NCBI GenBank assembly: GCA_004794655.1
Contig: SMMW01000025.1
Span: 885,001 to 949,000, forward strand
Length of the DNA stretch: 64,000 bases
Reading direction: 5' to 3'
Source of the DNA: Marisa cornuarietis
Lineage: Eukaryota; Mollusca; Gastropoda; Architaenioglossa; Ampullariidae
The position numbers were made by a program, and so were the translations under genes. Below the pieces are notes generated by a model that worked only from the letters and a program-made list of their open reading frames with translations, searched no databases and was not told where the DNA came from. Of this stretch, positions 37,169-50,912 are shown in pieces (the stretch's first letter is position 1; each line of letters begins with the position of its first letter).

Positions 37169-39290
37169 AATCTTTCTCTCGATCACTTCTCATATCCTCC
37201 TTTGATGGTCTCGCCCCCCCCTCCACCCAGTCCACGTTTTTTGTACAGTTAGGTGTACCTGTTGTAAAGGTGTACTGATGTCACAAGATTATTGTTCACC
37301 AGATGAGCATACAGTTTTTCTGAACCTTGTTTAAGACGTTTATAATCTTTTCTGAAGCGTTATCTTTAACTGTATGGTGATTTTTAAACAACTTCTTTGA
37401 ACCTTTTGAGATGCCATGAAATGCCATCACTTTACCATGTCATGTCTAAATGTAACCGTCTTAATGCCAGAAGGATAGAAAGAAAATCGCTACATAAAGT
37501 CTCTCACACATTACACGAGAGACCGTATAGTCACTCATACCTCTTCCGTTTATCCTGTTTCGCTACCCAGCATAGCCATTACTGGAAGTATATTACTACT
37601 TGCAGCGTTTTTCGTACGCTTGCCTGAATCTTACAAACAAATGCAAGGCAATGCTCTTGCCATCAATCACAAGATCCGATGACAGTAGCAACATGTTTGC
37701 CCATCAGTTTGCTTTCTGCACGCGGGCTTCGGCCAGTATCGATCATGCAGTTCAATGGAAGGTAAGTACAGGTCTTCAGCCCGCTGCCTGCAGTCGACAT
37801 AAAGAAGGCAATGTGTCACGAACAGCTTAAACTTACCATTAGCTTTCTATCATTGTGAGGTTTTAACTCTGAAGCTGAGTCCCTAAACACAAGCTTTATA
37901 GGGCTTTATTCTAATGACCTTTAATTGCTAGATATGTACAAGGATCTACGTCACAAGTCTAACAGTTTGTGTGTGTTTGGGGACAACAGTTGTGCAATGG
38001 AGTGTCGCTGCCTAGAACAGAATCATGTCCCTGTGGAACTGTAGCATTGTTAAGGACATACTTTAGTGCTGAACCTTCGATTTTCTGTTGTCCTACATAT
38101 AGAAAATGCCACATCTTGGTTCAGAGGTTTCAGTTTCCTCTAAAGTAGAAACCGGAAAAAATATAGGCAGTCTTCTTTGTTATGTAGTGCATACAAGAGT
38201 AATAACCCTACACTCATAACCACATCAGAAAAAAATCAAACATTAGAGTGTGTCAGGCATATACCATGATAGCTAGCGACAAGTAAAATAAACTCTTTCA
38301 ACAAAATCCATAGACCATCCGACATCTAAGATGTAAACTGCAAAAGAAAGAGGAGAGAGGGAAAGAGTGAGAGATGGGAGCGAGTGAACAAAAGGTTAAG
38401 ATGAAAATAAAATGTGAAAACCTCACGCTGTGTATATTTATTGACACCAGCTTCTTCAACAGTGACTTGCAGACGTAAGTGGTACCGCGCACATTTCTCT
38501 TTCTCTAGTTGCCTAAGACTTTCCATGACTTATAGCTTTTACTGAGCAGAAATTGATGTTTAGACTTCCATTCAGACGCTCTATAGCAATCTCGTAACCA
38601 GAGAAAAAAGAATTGTTGTATAAAGCCACTAGGAAGGTAGATGTTTTAGAACGTTTGGCCACCTAATTGCCTTTTATAACGATTTTCCTGTACTGAATAG
38701 CAGCTAGTTAAGTAGCTTTTGCCTCATGGCAACCAAATTTGCAGTAACTTGTCTAGTCAAGAAATTTTCGTGACTGGAACATTAGAAGGCATCGTATAAC
38801 TTTTTTTTTTTTTGGTTGCTTAAAAAAATGAAATGAATTCACAACAAAATAAAGTTGACACAGCTCTTAAAAAAGTAAGATAAAAAAGATTGAAAAATGA
38901 AATAATATGAAATAAATTATGGGACTGTTTCTGTTCTTAATGTGTTTTATGTCAGAAAGAGGCAAGGCGCTTAGAAATTGTCAAGTGGCAGACAGCTTTG
39001 ACAGCTTGATCTGTACATTAACTGGAATATTAAAAGCGTCAAAGATTTGACCAAAAAAAGAAGAAAGAGGAAGAAAAAAGAAAATTAAGAGTTGCCATGA
39101 TTGGTGGGCAAAAAACGAAAGGAAGCAAATATTTCAGTCTGTTTATGCTTCTGTCCATATCACTTCCTGTGCACAATGTTAAAACACTCAGCACATGTTA
39201 GACCCGTTCAATCTTTCTCTGCCTTTGTCCTTTCGCCATCTCTCTGTCTCTCTTTTACGAAGGCGGACAGCAGGTATGCACACCATACAT

Positions 39291-39291
<1 letters not shown>

Positions 39292-39379
<88 letters not shown>
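39292..39379. repeat. Long pure CA microsatellite
   Basis: About 44 uninterrupted CA units, the longest perfect microsatellite in the window. Confidence 0.98.
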
Positions 39380-39383
<4 letters not shown>

Positions 39384-40325
39384 CTTATATGTACAGGGCC
39401 CAGACGTTAAATACATATTATTGTAGCCCTATATCAATTGCATAATGAACTTCCTAGATCAGTTCAGGAAAGCCTGTAGCTATCATGACTGTACGGCCAC
39501 AGAATATTGATGTCAGCATTACGAAACAATTTTTGTGAAGGGACATCGCAGTTAAAGTAAAAGAAGCAGGAAGTAGGATCGCGATGAAAGAACATAAACA
39601 TGTAAGAAACAAGCCAAATATAGTGGCATCATTTTATTTACATAATATAAAACACATGCCTGAAAACTCATCTGACTCAGTAAGATGGTCGAATGATGAT
39701 AACAGAGCAGTCACTTCACCAAGTTACAGAGTTCATAATAAAGAGATAACTTTAAAAGAAAGCAAATACTTTACAATCAGTAAACACAGTTTTCTACAAT
39801 GCTTTTTACGCGGAAACTCGGGGAAGAAACTTAAAATGACAACATTTGAACATTTTTCTAAGACTACGAGGGAAACAGGGTGAGAAAAAAACGGAAAAGA
39901 TAAGGTGTGAGAAAAGGGGAAGAAAAATAGTTTAGAAACCGATGGCATGAGAGAAAGGGGAGCGGAAGCATGGAAAGATGGGTGGGGGAGATGCAGAAAG
40001 GTGGATATGTATGATACATGAAAGTATGTGAGAGCGACACAAACAATTGGCATCGTAAACTAACAAACTAGACCACACGTTCGTCTTTTAAAGCTTAAAA
40101 AAATACACTGTAGCACAGAGAAGCAAGCTGTTCATTATCATAAGATCTCTCGTAGAGATCATAAATTGACAGTGGAAGGAAGCGCTGCAGACGATTTATT
40201 AGCAGTCTGGCTTTGGTGGGCGGATGTTCTCAATCTTTCTTCATGAACTTCGTTAATCTACTCCATGGATTAAATTTTATCATGTTTTTCAATATTTTAT
40301 ACATGCATACTAGTCACGTTTTTGA

Positions 40326-40351
40326 GTGTGTGTGTGTGTGTGTGTGTGTGT
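40326..40351. repeat. GT microsatellite
   Basis: About 12 to 13 GT units. Confidence 0.95.
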
Positions 40352-42266
40352 TTGTGCACGCGTTCATGGACGTGTCAGGGTGTTGTTTGTGTGCGTGGAC
40401 ACATGCACGTCTCTCCCATTAACTTATAGCTTGTGGCACTCCTAGAAACTTATATATCACCATAAAGCGTTATAACGACAGTACTGCCTCCACAGACAAA
40501 AATATCATGTTTTTTTCTGCTACATGTTGCTCTCGTCTCTCTCTCTTTCTTTTACCTCCTCCATTTTCATTTCACATGTACGTATACTCATACCCATAAA
40601 CAGCTGGAAGGATAATGAAAATAGCTTCTTTAAAGAAAAAAAAAACCTAACCATTTTTAAGAGAATGCGGCTTTGTATTTTCTATCTCGCCTGTTGACTG
40701 CGTGAGTGGCACTCACTGGCGCGGAAGTTGGAGGATAAGGAAATTTATTGCTTGTTACGGCTGAGCGGAAAAGATAGGAGCAAGGAACTTTCGCTGCCTT
40801 ATTACAAGTCACAGCGGAAGGTTGAAAGTGAAACGGACAGGTTAAACAGTACAAAAAAACCCCAAAACAAACAAAAATCCAATGCTATGTTGTTTTTCAT
40901 TAAGAAAAAAGCCTTGAGCCATCAGTCAGCAGTAAATGTACAGCCTCAAAGTGTCAAAGCCGTATTTGTATATAGTCTGTCGTGTCTGACCTTCAGAAAA
41001 AATCTATCCATCCCTACCATCCCCAAAATCCCAACAAACAAAACCCCTTGAAAATAACAAGCTCCCGAAATCCACACCCACCCAAATCGCAAAACACAAC
41101 AAACAAAACCCCCAAAACCAATTAATTCTGTTTTCGACTGACAGTGCGTCTCTTGCGTGTACAATGCCATTTTTTTTGGAAACACAATATCAGCTAGAAT
41201 TAAAAACAAAATTTGGCAATATCTGGGGCATTCCACAGAGGGCATACAAAGACTTAGAGATAAACTACTGTCGATCCGTCTGTGTATAAAAGAGGTGTGG
41301 CACAGCTTGTAGAGCCACGCAGCATCACCGCATGCTCAAGAGGACAGCAGGTACCAGAGTTAGTTTTTTTAGAGCTTGTGCTTGACCGATGTACACTTTT
41401 TTAAAAACATAATACACGATGGCGCTAAAACCAAATCACTCTTTCTTTCATTCCTTCTTTCTCCGTTTGTTTGTCTTTTTACCGTCCATCTATCTTTCAT
41501 TTTCTTCATTCCATCCGTCCGTCTTTTTTACATCTGGGATCGAAACACTAATTACATTTTTTTTCCCGAACATGTACGTCAGGCTCATTAAAACCACATT
41601 TCATCTTATGAAATTTCTACATAAGATTATAGCAACTGACGTTTTCATCAATCGTCTAAAGAGTTTTTGCAACATCTATGTCCTGGCGCTAGATAAGCTT
41701 GTCATTGGGTCATTAGAATTAATACGCTGGTATAACTGCGATTTAAGAAAATCGATGTTTTGAAAGTCTTAAAGGCTTTACGACAGTCGAACGAAAATGC
41801 ATTTAGCGATTTTCAAGAGACACGTTTAATTTTCTCCAGGATTCAAAATGTCTGGGGGTTTTTTTTTTGATGGTAAGAATGTGAGAATTATATCTTTTAT
41901 CGATTTGTGGATAAGTTTGCAGAAATAAGCTGGCAAGAGTTCGCGAAAGATAAAGCTTCCAGTCTTTTCAAAACTACAATGTTGACCGAGAAAACCAAAG
42001 GAACGGACATAAGCTCCGTCATAAAAGGGTACTGAAAACAGAGATAAAACTGACCAGTGTGCTCCCAGAGCACCTTAGTAGTCGTTCAAAATTGACGGCA
42101 GAGTCAGCAAAGAAAAAACATGGAGGTTGAGTGTCATTTACAAGTAGAGCAAAATTCGTACTTCTTACCACTGGCGAGCTCGGTGTACTACTTTACTGGA
42201 TGCGAGAAAGGGGTGAGGGAGCGAAGCAAGGGAGTTGCAAACAATGATGTGCCGACGTGAACGATC

Positions 42267-42328
42267 GCCGCCATGTAAGTGACGTCACTCAATTAATTTC
42301 TCTTCTGCGTCGAAATCTCGCGAGATTT
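42267..42328. promoter_or_regulatory. CpG-rich promoter-like cluster: YY1-type site, CRE, TCTCGCGAGA
   Basis: Within 62 bp lie GCCGCCATG (42267-42275, the inverse of the YY1 core CATGGCGGC), the palindrome GTGACGTCAC (42279-42288, a full CRE) and TCTCGCGAGA (42316-42325, inside a 16-bp palindrome 42313-42328). These are classic elements of TATA-less, often bidirectional housekeeping promoters. No attached gene could be identified on either strand. Confidence 0.6.
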
Positions 42329-42577
42329 GATGCGCGTCTCTGAAGGCGTTCCACAGACTTCATATGACCCTTCAGACGGTGCTCACGTTCAAAGTTGATG
42401 GAGTGACAAAAGCGTTAGATGGGTTGGCTCCAAAGATTCTAAAAACGGGAAAAAAAATCATAGAGTAGTAAACGTGGACTAGGCGAAGTGTATGTGATTC
42501 ACCGTGACCAGACAACGTGTGAAAGGTGAAGCCGTAACCTTTTCTTCGCAAAGCGTTTAGTTTTTCTACTGGGTGCG

Positions 42578-42582
42578 ATGTG

Positions 42583-42614
<32 letters not shown>

Positions 42615-42648
42615 TGTGTGTGTGTATGTGTGTGTGTGTGTGTGTGTG
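42578..42648. repeat. GTGC then GT microsatellite
   Basis: About 8 GTGC units followed by GT units with one TATG break. Confidence 0.95.
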
Positions 42649-42683
42649 ATTATATACACCAGTTTTTCTGTAAACTCAAGTCC

Positions 42684-42770
42684 TTAACACCGATCTATGC
42701 CAAACTCAAACCCTAACACTAACCTATATCATAACCCTAATCCGAAAACTAACCTCAACGCTAACTCATG
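42684..42770. repeat. Degenerate CCTAA-rich tract
   Basis: Repeated aaccctaa, actaacct and taaccctaat motifs with irregular spacing, resembling decayed telomere-like or simple repeat DNA. Confidence 0.4.
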
Positions 42771-43129
42771 AAATAACTAGCGACCTTTTAAAATAAAGAT
42801 CTCAAGAACAAGCAAATAAAGAAAAAAATAAAGTGAAAAAGAAAACATTTCTAACAAAAGAAAACGATGAGGTTGCAAGAATGGAACCAACATCTTTTCT
42901 ACACACTAATCTCCGCCCTTGCCACTGCACAATAACGGCTTCAAAGCTAAAAACACCCCTATGCTATTAAATCCTATTTTATCTATTTTTTCTCTACAGC
43001 TTATATAAGCCATTGACATTAAAAGATGTCGTGTCGTGTCTCTACAGCTTCGAACGCTTTTTACCTGGGTAAATATTTCTTGCCTGATTCATAGCGGGGG
43101 AAAACATTCCCTTCCTTCTGTTTTGCTGT

Positions 43130-43220
43130 CCAGCTAACCTTTGCCTACGCAGGTCCCTCTGCGTGGAACACACTTCCCTGCTGAAGACTCATCTCTTGGA
43201 AAATGACTTTCAATCACTCC
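43130..43220 (+). pseudogene. Short LINE family C-like fragment
   Basis: Translates to LTFAYAGPSAWNTLP, followed in another frame by KTHLLEN-like codons. It resembles the conserved FxYAGPxxWNSLP block near the C-terminus of CR1/L2-type reverse transcriptases. Only a remnant. Confidence 0.45.
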
Positions 43221-46200
43221 CCAGAGGCTTGAACCATTTTCACTAGACAAGTGCGCTTTCTAAATCTCCTAAGCATAGTTTCTGGCTTCGAAGTGACATC
43301 TGGAAGTTTGTCTTTGCTACAGAAGCTATGTACTGGAATTATTTACCTAGACATCAACTTACATACATCCTTCCTAAAGAAAAGACGAAGCCATTGGTGA
43401 TTAGAAAACTCGCTTCCATATACGCACCTCTAATATTGGTGGCTAAGATGCACCGAGATTTGAAACGCTTTGAATTTCCTTTAAAATTTCTGGAATGACA
43501 CAAGTATTTTTTTAATGCTAACGAACCGGACACCTAATTACTGAGGGAGAGGAGGAACAAAGGAGAGGAGGGAGAGAGAGAAAATAACCGTGGAAGATCT
43601 TCCAGATGCTGTACTAATTAAGGCGTGCCTGCGTGTATGTGGGTTGGAGAGAGGTGCGTACATGCAAAAGACGAGCATCGACGTCCGTTTGTGACAGTAA
43701 ACGAGATCAATTGTCTAAATTCCTGAGAGAAAGAGACAGAAAGGAAGAGAGAGAGAAAAAGAGAGAGTCACTTCCTATTTACTTGGTCTTTCCATCAATC
43801 TCTTTCACTCTCTCACACATGCTGCAACCTAGTGTGCTTGAAGCAATAACAATGTCAGACCGACCAAACTCAAGAGTCACAGACAAATACAAACATAAAT
43901 CCAATCTCCAGTCTATCTAAAAGAGAGATTTGACTGACCTTTTGTAACCAGTTCTCTCAAATCTTCTCGTCAGCTAAAAAAATTATTTTGCTAATAAACA
44001 GCAATCACAAGAGCAATTAGAGCTTATAATTTTTTTATTTGCAAGGAGAGGAATAAATTTAATTCTATTTCTCTGCACGAGTTGCTGGTTAGCTGTAGTT
44101 TTTTTTTTTTTTTTTTCACAGAAGCGTTCGAAACTGCGTCGCTAGCGTTCTGGGGCTGATTAGTGTGCGAGTAGTGAGACAAAAGCCTAACCGATTTCAC
44201 ATTGGTTGAGAGATAGTAGCATGCTCTTATGTCCTGAGGACGGTGAGTGAAAAGGTTTTTGTCATCGTTTTGTTTGTTTGTTAGTTTTTGAGTAATCCCC
44301 CACCCCCATCTTCTGAGAAACATCGGTGGTAATAAAAGTCAAAATACCCTTTTCCAAAGTGCGCTGGCTTCGCTTAGATAAGGACTATAGACGTATGGAC
44401 GGCTTCGTAGAACAGTTATGGTGGCGGTGGGACAAAATACTGGGGATTTTTATAAGATCAAAGGAGCACACACACAATTATCGGAGAGGACAGTTAGGAA
44501 GCAGCTTCATACGAAAGCACGAAGAACCGCACAGCACACCATCAACAAAACCATCACATATTCATGCCCATCATACCATCGAGACCCGTATACAATCACA
44601 CTTCAGACTCACATACATTAACAATTCAGACCCGTATTCACATTTCAGACAAATCACAATTCATTAACAAACTCCAGCGTTTAGAAATCTCTGGGTCAAA
44701 ACAACAAAAGGCAGGCTCAGTCTGTTGATCCTGCATGTAGGCCCGATTGACGGTAGAGAAACTTTCCTGCCTGTCATCCTGTTGAACAGTCAACCATCGT
44801 ATGAGACTTTCTAAAAATAAGAACGAAAAAAAGTCATGAGAACGAAGAGTGTAGATGTTGTCATGTTAGTAAGCAGGTGGTGAACCTGTAACATTTTTAT
44901 ATCAGCAATAAAACATTTTAATACCTTCGGCCAAGAACTAATGATTTGATTGTAAAGTAGTTCGTTGACGATATAATCAAACATATATATATATATATAC
45001 ACACAATATAAATAAATCTTTACTTAATCATCTGATGGTCATCTGAATACAAACTACAGCTGCGAATATATATGAGTGGGGAACGACATTGTCTGTAAAG
45101 TGGGGTATATTAGGGTTCACCTTTAAAATGACATTTCGCACATCGCATCTGGTACAAGTGCTCAAAAGGCAGAGCTCTTGAGGTGATGGTCATAGCGTCT
45201 AGCAATAGTAAAAAATTATCACGTTACCTCAGATAACATAAAATGTTTCTCAGATACCAGAGTAGTTGTGCTACATTATGATTCCGCAATAAATTTCTGC
45301 CTCTACGAAGCTGTATGCGTCATGTGCCGCCTGCACAATTAAAGGTATCTAACATTATCTCACAGGTATAAAAGAACTTAATGATGCATAAATATAGCTG
45401 CATAAAGCAAAAAAAAAGGCTTCCTTATTCCTCAGTATGTTGCTGATGAGGAATTTCTTTGTTTTGCCAACAAAGTATCATCATCAAAGTGTGATTAATA
45501 AAAATTTTGATCCTCACCTGGGAAAACATATCAAACGTGGTGAACCAAACACAATGCAAACAGCATTCCAGTGATGTGTGTATTGGTGTGCTGGTTGCCA
45601 GGAGTGAAGAAAGGGAATGACCCTTAAAGCAAGAAAAGAAATACAGTCTCTTTTTCAGTTCGACTTTCTTCAGAGTCCGGCGAGACATGCGGCTTCATGA
45701 CGACCCTTGACCTTTGACGAGACGCACTGTTTTTCTTCTTGCCAGCAAAGGCGCCCTAATGAAAGAAAACTTGATGAAGACATGTGCCTGCATCTTAAAA
45801 ACTCAGCTGACACTGCACACAACAAAAAGATAACTCCGCGTAATTAACCCCCCTTTCTCTGTTGTCACACCCTCCCATCCCTTACAGCACACACGTAAAA
45901 TAGTTTTTAGAGGCTTTAGAGGGAATACAACGAACTGTTAAGTTACAAGCAGTGAAACTGAACAAGCAACAGCTTAGAACTAACTTGAAAGACAATAATT
46001 CTTAATAACATGCAGCAAATTCCAGGCAATAAGCATAAAGCATCGTACTATTCTCCTAATCATTGTTTTAGATACAGCCCTTGTCTCAGCAGCTTCAGGT
46101 GAGGTTCAGTCTATAAGCAGGTATGTCAGATGCGACTGCAGATACCGAAGGTTACAAGTAAGAAAATAATGTTCTTCTCTGCATATAGAGTTTGGGAAGG

Positions 46201-46847
46201 CAAGAGGTGATTTGAATTTGCAGTAAAGAGGAGAGCTAGAGAAAGAGAGAGAGAGAGGAGACATTGAGAAAGATGCAAGATGTCAATTCCTATGAAAGCT
46301 GGTTAAGAAGTAGTGAAAGCCACCGGAAGATCGAGATAAATCACTATCAAGTTACTAAATAAAACAAGAGAAAAATATAAATTAGACTTTTGTTTTTAAA
46401 AGCTATTATGACTTTCTGAAATTTGTTTGTACACAGCGTTGAATTTTGGCAAATCTTGTATTCTGTTCTTATTAACAGGACATTTGCAAAATGTAAAACG
46501 TATTATTTTCACATTCTTATGTGAGTAATGTTTGTAAAACGTTTAATCTTTGGTCAGACCGTTATGCTTACTTATAAAATACTCTCATTTTGTTGCCTTT
46601 GGAAAGATTAGTACCATTACGATACGTAAAGGTGGTCAGATACCAAAGAAGAGTCCTCTCAGGGTGCCAAAATAATCCGGCCACCCAGGAGTTTCAAATT
46701 AAGGAATTTTGAAGTTGCCAAATTTGACTGATGTCTTTGTGGATAACCTGCAGGAAGCAATTCCGTTTTACATCAAAGACGTTGTATTTGTTGTTATAAA
46801 CATATGCAGTCTGTTCAAGCAAAAATATAGGTGCTGAACAGGCAGAC

Positions 46848-46882
46848 AGGCAGGCAGGCAGGCAGGCAGTCAGGCAGGCAGA
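46848..46882. repeat. CAGG tetranucleotide microsatellite
   Basis: GGCAGGCAGG units with one GTCA interruption. Confidence 0.9.
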
Positions 46883-48883
46883 CAAAAAGCTGTTTGACAG
46901 CTGGACCTTTTCTCGCATGTGGGGACTCAAGGTAAACCTGTAAGACCAGAGAGAGGAGTGGAAAGGGAAATAAATCAGCCTTGCTGCTTTTTCTTGCTTT
47001 CCGTCAGCTGCTGTTTGGGGATATAAAGATAACAGTGTACGCGTTCTCACTAATTTTGCACATGAGGGGGCTCAGCGACGGGGGGGAGGGGACACGAGTA
47101 GTTGAGCCATAAGCGCGAATCACTGACGTTTTGCTGGAGTTTTTAACGAGACACTTTTACAATGTTAGCTGATGAGCGTAAGGAAACACGTGGTGTCAGG
47201 GCAAAGAAACGAGGGACAGACTGGAGCTCGCAATGGGAATTTCTGCATCAAAGAAAACCCGGAGCTGTCGGTCGCCAAAGACTGGAGTGCATGAAACAAG
47301 CCCCGACGGTAGAGATGCGCCTGAATGTTTAGAAAGGGGCCGCAGTTATGAAGCGAGAGTAAGTCGTTTCCCCAGAGAAAATGGGGAACTCATGGAATAG
47401 TGTTGTCTTGTTTCCGAAGTGATAAAGCACTGTCTACCATCCTGCAGACTTCGTGCTCCTTTACCCCAGGGCGCCTTTGCCTCCGCTTTATAACTATGGA
47501 ACCAGGGGTAAAAAAAACCACCTGCGGGTTATGGCCACTACTTTATACCTTCGGAATCAAGACTCTTTTCCTTGAATTCTCCATGTTCTCGAAGGGCAAT
47601 GTCTTACCCTCGCTTCATAACTTTGGCTCCTGATAAAGAGTAAGTGTCGCAAGATTTTTAGATTAAAAGTCAGTTGGTGAGAAAAGCAAAAGCGAGAAGA
47701 AAGAAACATAAGAAAGAGAAAAAAAGAAGAGATGCGTGCCTTCATTCTCTTATAGACAGCTCCATTTTGACCTCATCAGACATTTAACTCTAATGAACAG
47801 GACAAAATCTGATTTTCATTTATAGCTAGAGAAGAGCTGACAGAAAGGACCGCGAGCCTTCAAGCTCTCAAGCAGGTCTTGACTCTTAGACGAAACCTAA
47901 ATTCAGGGATCTTAAAAGAAGTTCGATTCGTCAGACATCAGGAACGAATGACCATCAATAGACAAGCTTTGGCTTTTAGCTAGCTGGACAGGCCTGATCT
48001 CTTACCTAATCAAAATGAAAGAGAACCTTTTAGCTGATTCAGTTTTGCTCAAATCGTGACATGCACTATGACATTTCCCAATGAGCATCTGGATACGATA
48101 GTACAGAATTATTAATACATATAACACGACAGATAAGTATTCAAAACTACATTTTCCGAAAAATCACATAAAATTATTGGCAAGGATGTTGTCTGTGTCT
48201 GTGTCTGTGGAATCATGGTTTCGTCACTGAAGAATAGCGGACATAAAGTCCTGTAAGTAATTCTGCCAGATAATATAGTACCAGCTTTGGGTAAAATAAA
48301 ATTCACCACATATTCGATGATGGTATTGAGGTTGTAACAGTCTTTTGTAGGTGTCTAAGTGATCATAGCTGTTTACAATGTACCGCCTTTTCTCAAAACA
48401 GGTCGGCTTTTTTGTGTCTATCTTTTAAGTTCAGTTAAAGTATAGCGGTTTGGTTGGTCTACTGATAACCAACAGAAGCTGCACAAATTCTAGATTGGTT
48501 TCCGTATTTGGGAAATCAAAGGACGTAATACTGCGTGTAATTTAAATGATTATCGAGTCACGTGATTTTCACATGTTCAGAAGCGCATTCCGTTCGTTTG
48601 CTGCCATCTGGACTTTTCTATACGATGCTGATTTTTGTCGGAAAATCCTGAAGCAACATTATTTCTCTAATGATGTTATTTTGATTTAAATCCCTCTCTT
48701 CTATGGAACAGGATGGATGTGCTTTTGATAAAGTACTTGTGTACTGATCCTTGGTGCTCAGAATGTCAGTATAAGTGCTAGCAGCTGAATAACTAATGGG
48801 AATAATTGACCAATAAAGTATTAGCAATTAGGCTGAAGCCACGCATTATCCGTCTAGTCTGAGGCTAGTGATACTAGTATACA

Positions 48884-49024
48884 CCTAGGCCCAGATTCCT
48901 TTTTGTAACCGATACTTTGACGAGTTTTTCTAGATTAATCGCTGTGTTGACATCGTGTTTACCTGGGCAAAGATCCCTTTTTGCAACCGATACTCTGCCG
49001 AGTTCCATCTACAGTGATAACTGT
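48884..49024. repeat. Diverged direct repeat, period 78 bp
   Basis: Unit 1 (48884-48945) and unit 2 (48962-49024) share CCT(A/G)GGC, AGAT(T/C)CCTTTTTG(T/C)AACC, GATACT(T/C)TG and CGAGTT, and end near a GCTGT / ACTGT. Substitutions suggest an old tandem duplication. Confidence 0.65.
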
Positions 49025-49443
49025 ATGCGTTCTTTACACTTTTCATGGTTCCCCCCTCCCCACCGAACTTCATTAGGTGGATGCACTTTGGATGCTTTGC
49101 CATCTCATAGCTTTCAGTGGCTGTTTGAAAATACGGTAACTGCCTTCAGAAAGCGATAACGAAGTGGAAACTTTGATAGCTTGCTTTCAGCAATGATCAT
49201 TTATCAAAGCGTCACAGCAGTATTTTAGAAAATATCAGGCATTTTTTATACTAAGACTTTTTAAAAATCCTGCGTCATCAGCAGGTGCACAGAAAACGTG
49301 TCCAGTCTTTCCTACATGGGATTATTTACGAGGCTGTCCACGGCAAATATCTCACGCAAGCCTTATTCGCTCACTATCCAAGCCCCATGTTTAATGAATG
49401 CAAAAATTAATTGACTGCACAAAAAAATGGAAAATGAGAGAGA

Positions 49444-49479
<36 letters not shown>

Positions 49480-50844
49480 CAGAAGAGAGAAAGATTCCTG
49501 CAAGTTTGACAACAATGATTTAGACAAAACCTGAGATTAATCAAGGACTCAAAAATAGCACACTTCTAAAAAATTTCACTGTAAGTTGTACTTAGGTTTA
49601 TGTACTTCATGCGCAAGCTGTCTGCTGGTAAAATATTTCCAATCGCTTGCAAGTGTTAAAAAGTTTTTTTTTCTTAAAAAAAGCCCCAACAAAATATGTC
49701 TACCACAGCTACAAATGAATGACGATAACATCAACAACTGCAGCAACAATCATAATAATTATACTAGTTTTCTTTATTTATTAGTAGTTCTTTCATTGAC
49801 ATTGATATCTACGAGCGTTTAAGATTATTTACTACTTTTTACAATCTCGGAAAAAGATAAACAAAACTTTAGATGCAGCTGACGGCCAAGTCATCTAGTT
49901 AGGAACAGCTGAGGTTTGTGCTGAAATTCGCCACAGAGATAATCGACCAAAAAGCTGATAAAAGATAACATACGAGGTTAAGAAAAACCCTATCAAAGGA
50001 GGACCAGTGGCTATGGAAGAAATTGCGAGCAGAGGAGATAAGCCTTACCAGACTTTAGAAAGAGTATAACAATTTTAGCATTTAGATGAAGGGTGACAGA
50101 TAACTCCCGCCCACCCCATCGATCGAAGAATAAAAGGCGGAGGAAAAGACGTTTTTAGATGAAGCTTTCTGAAAAGCTTTGTCAAACTGATTTGCGAGTA
50201 AGTTAACCCGATTTGCGAGGAAAAGAGGCGAAGACAGGCAGGAAAAATAGAAACCGAGTCACATTTCCTGGGATTTACCTTTATATTCATGACTGAAAAA
50301 TACAGCTATAATATCCTTCAAGAAGATTTGCTTCTCCTTAATTGACTTTATTCATTCACTCATTCATCATTAATTTATTCGTTCATTCGTGCTTTCCTTT
50401 TTCCTTTTTCTTTCACAGACATTCTTTCCTGTGATTTGTCTTTAACCAGCTAGATGCTCAGAGAATGCCCTTACTTGCTGGCAAATACCTTTCTGTGTAG
50501 GGCACGGGAGGCATGGGAGGCTTAGAGCCATGTGGAAGGCATGTGGGGGCATGTATTTCTTGTTCTTGTTTCTTGTGCGTTCATCATCATCGTTGCTGTT
50601 ATTGTTCCAGGGAGAATCGGCAGGCAGGGACATATTCCGGATGGGATTGAGAGAAAGGATTTCTGGGCAAAAATAATTTTTCTTAATATCGACTCAATTT
50701 GCGTTTGTCTCCTTCCTCCTTACACAAAAAGCGGTCTTGATTGTTATGTAAGGGTCACATGTTCTTAAAAGAGAGCTTTTCGAGGACTGGCTTCCAACAT
50801 CCTATGCACATCCAACAAAATCTGGGCAAACAAACGAGCAAGCG

Positions 50845-50847
<3 letters not shown>

Positions 50848-50912
<65 letters not shown>
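50848..50912. repeat. GT then GA microsatellite
   Basis: About 26 GT units followed by a GA run. Confidence 0.95.

Larger units (their letters stand above)
37182..42266. other. Gene-poor stretch
   Basis: Contains the CA microsatellite at 39.3 kb and the GT run at 40.3 kb. No splice-bordered coding exon or transposon protein recognised. Confidence 0.45.

Noticed and set aside
39101..39445. Open frame with His-Thr repeats
   Set aside because: Translation of the CA microsatellite, as at 59.1, 62.3 and 50.8 kb.
42364..42468. 34-codon ORF just downstream of the promoter-like cluster
   Set aside because: Suggestive position only; no splice site, no recognisable peptide, and such short ORFs are expected by chance.
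45518..45688. Possible minus-strand exon ending CCCAG|GTGAGG
   Set aside because: Donor looks good, but no acceptor-paired neighbour or known protein could be found.
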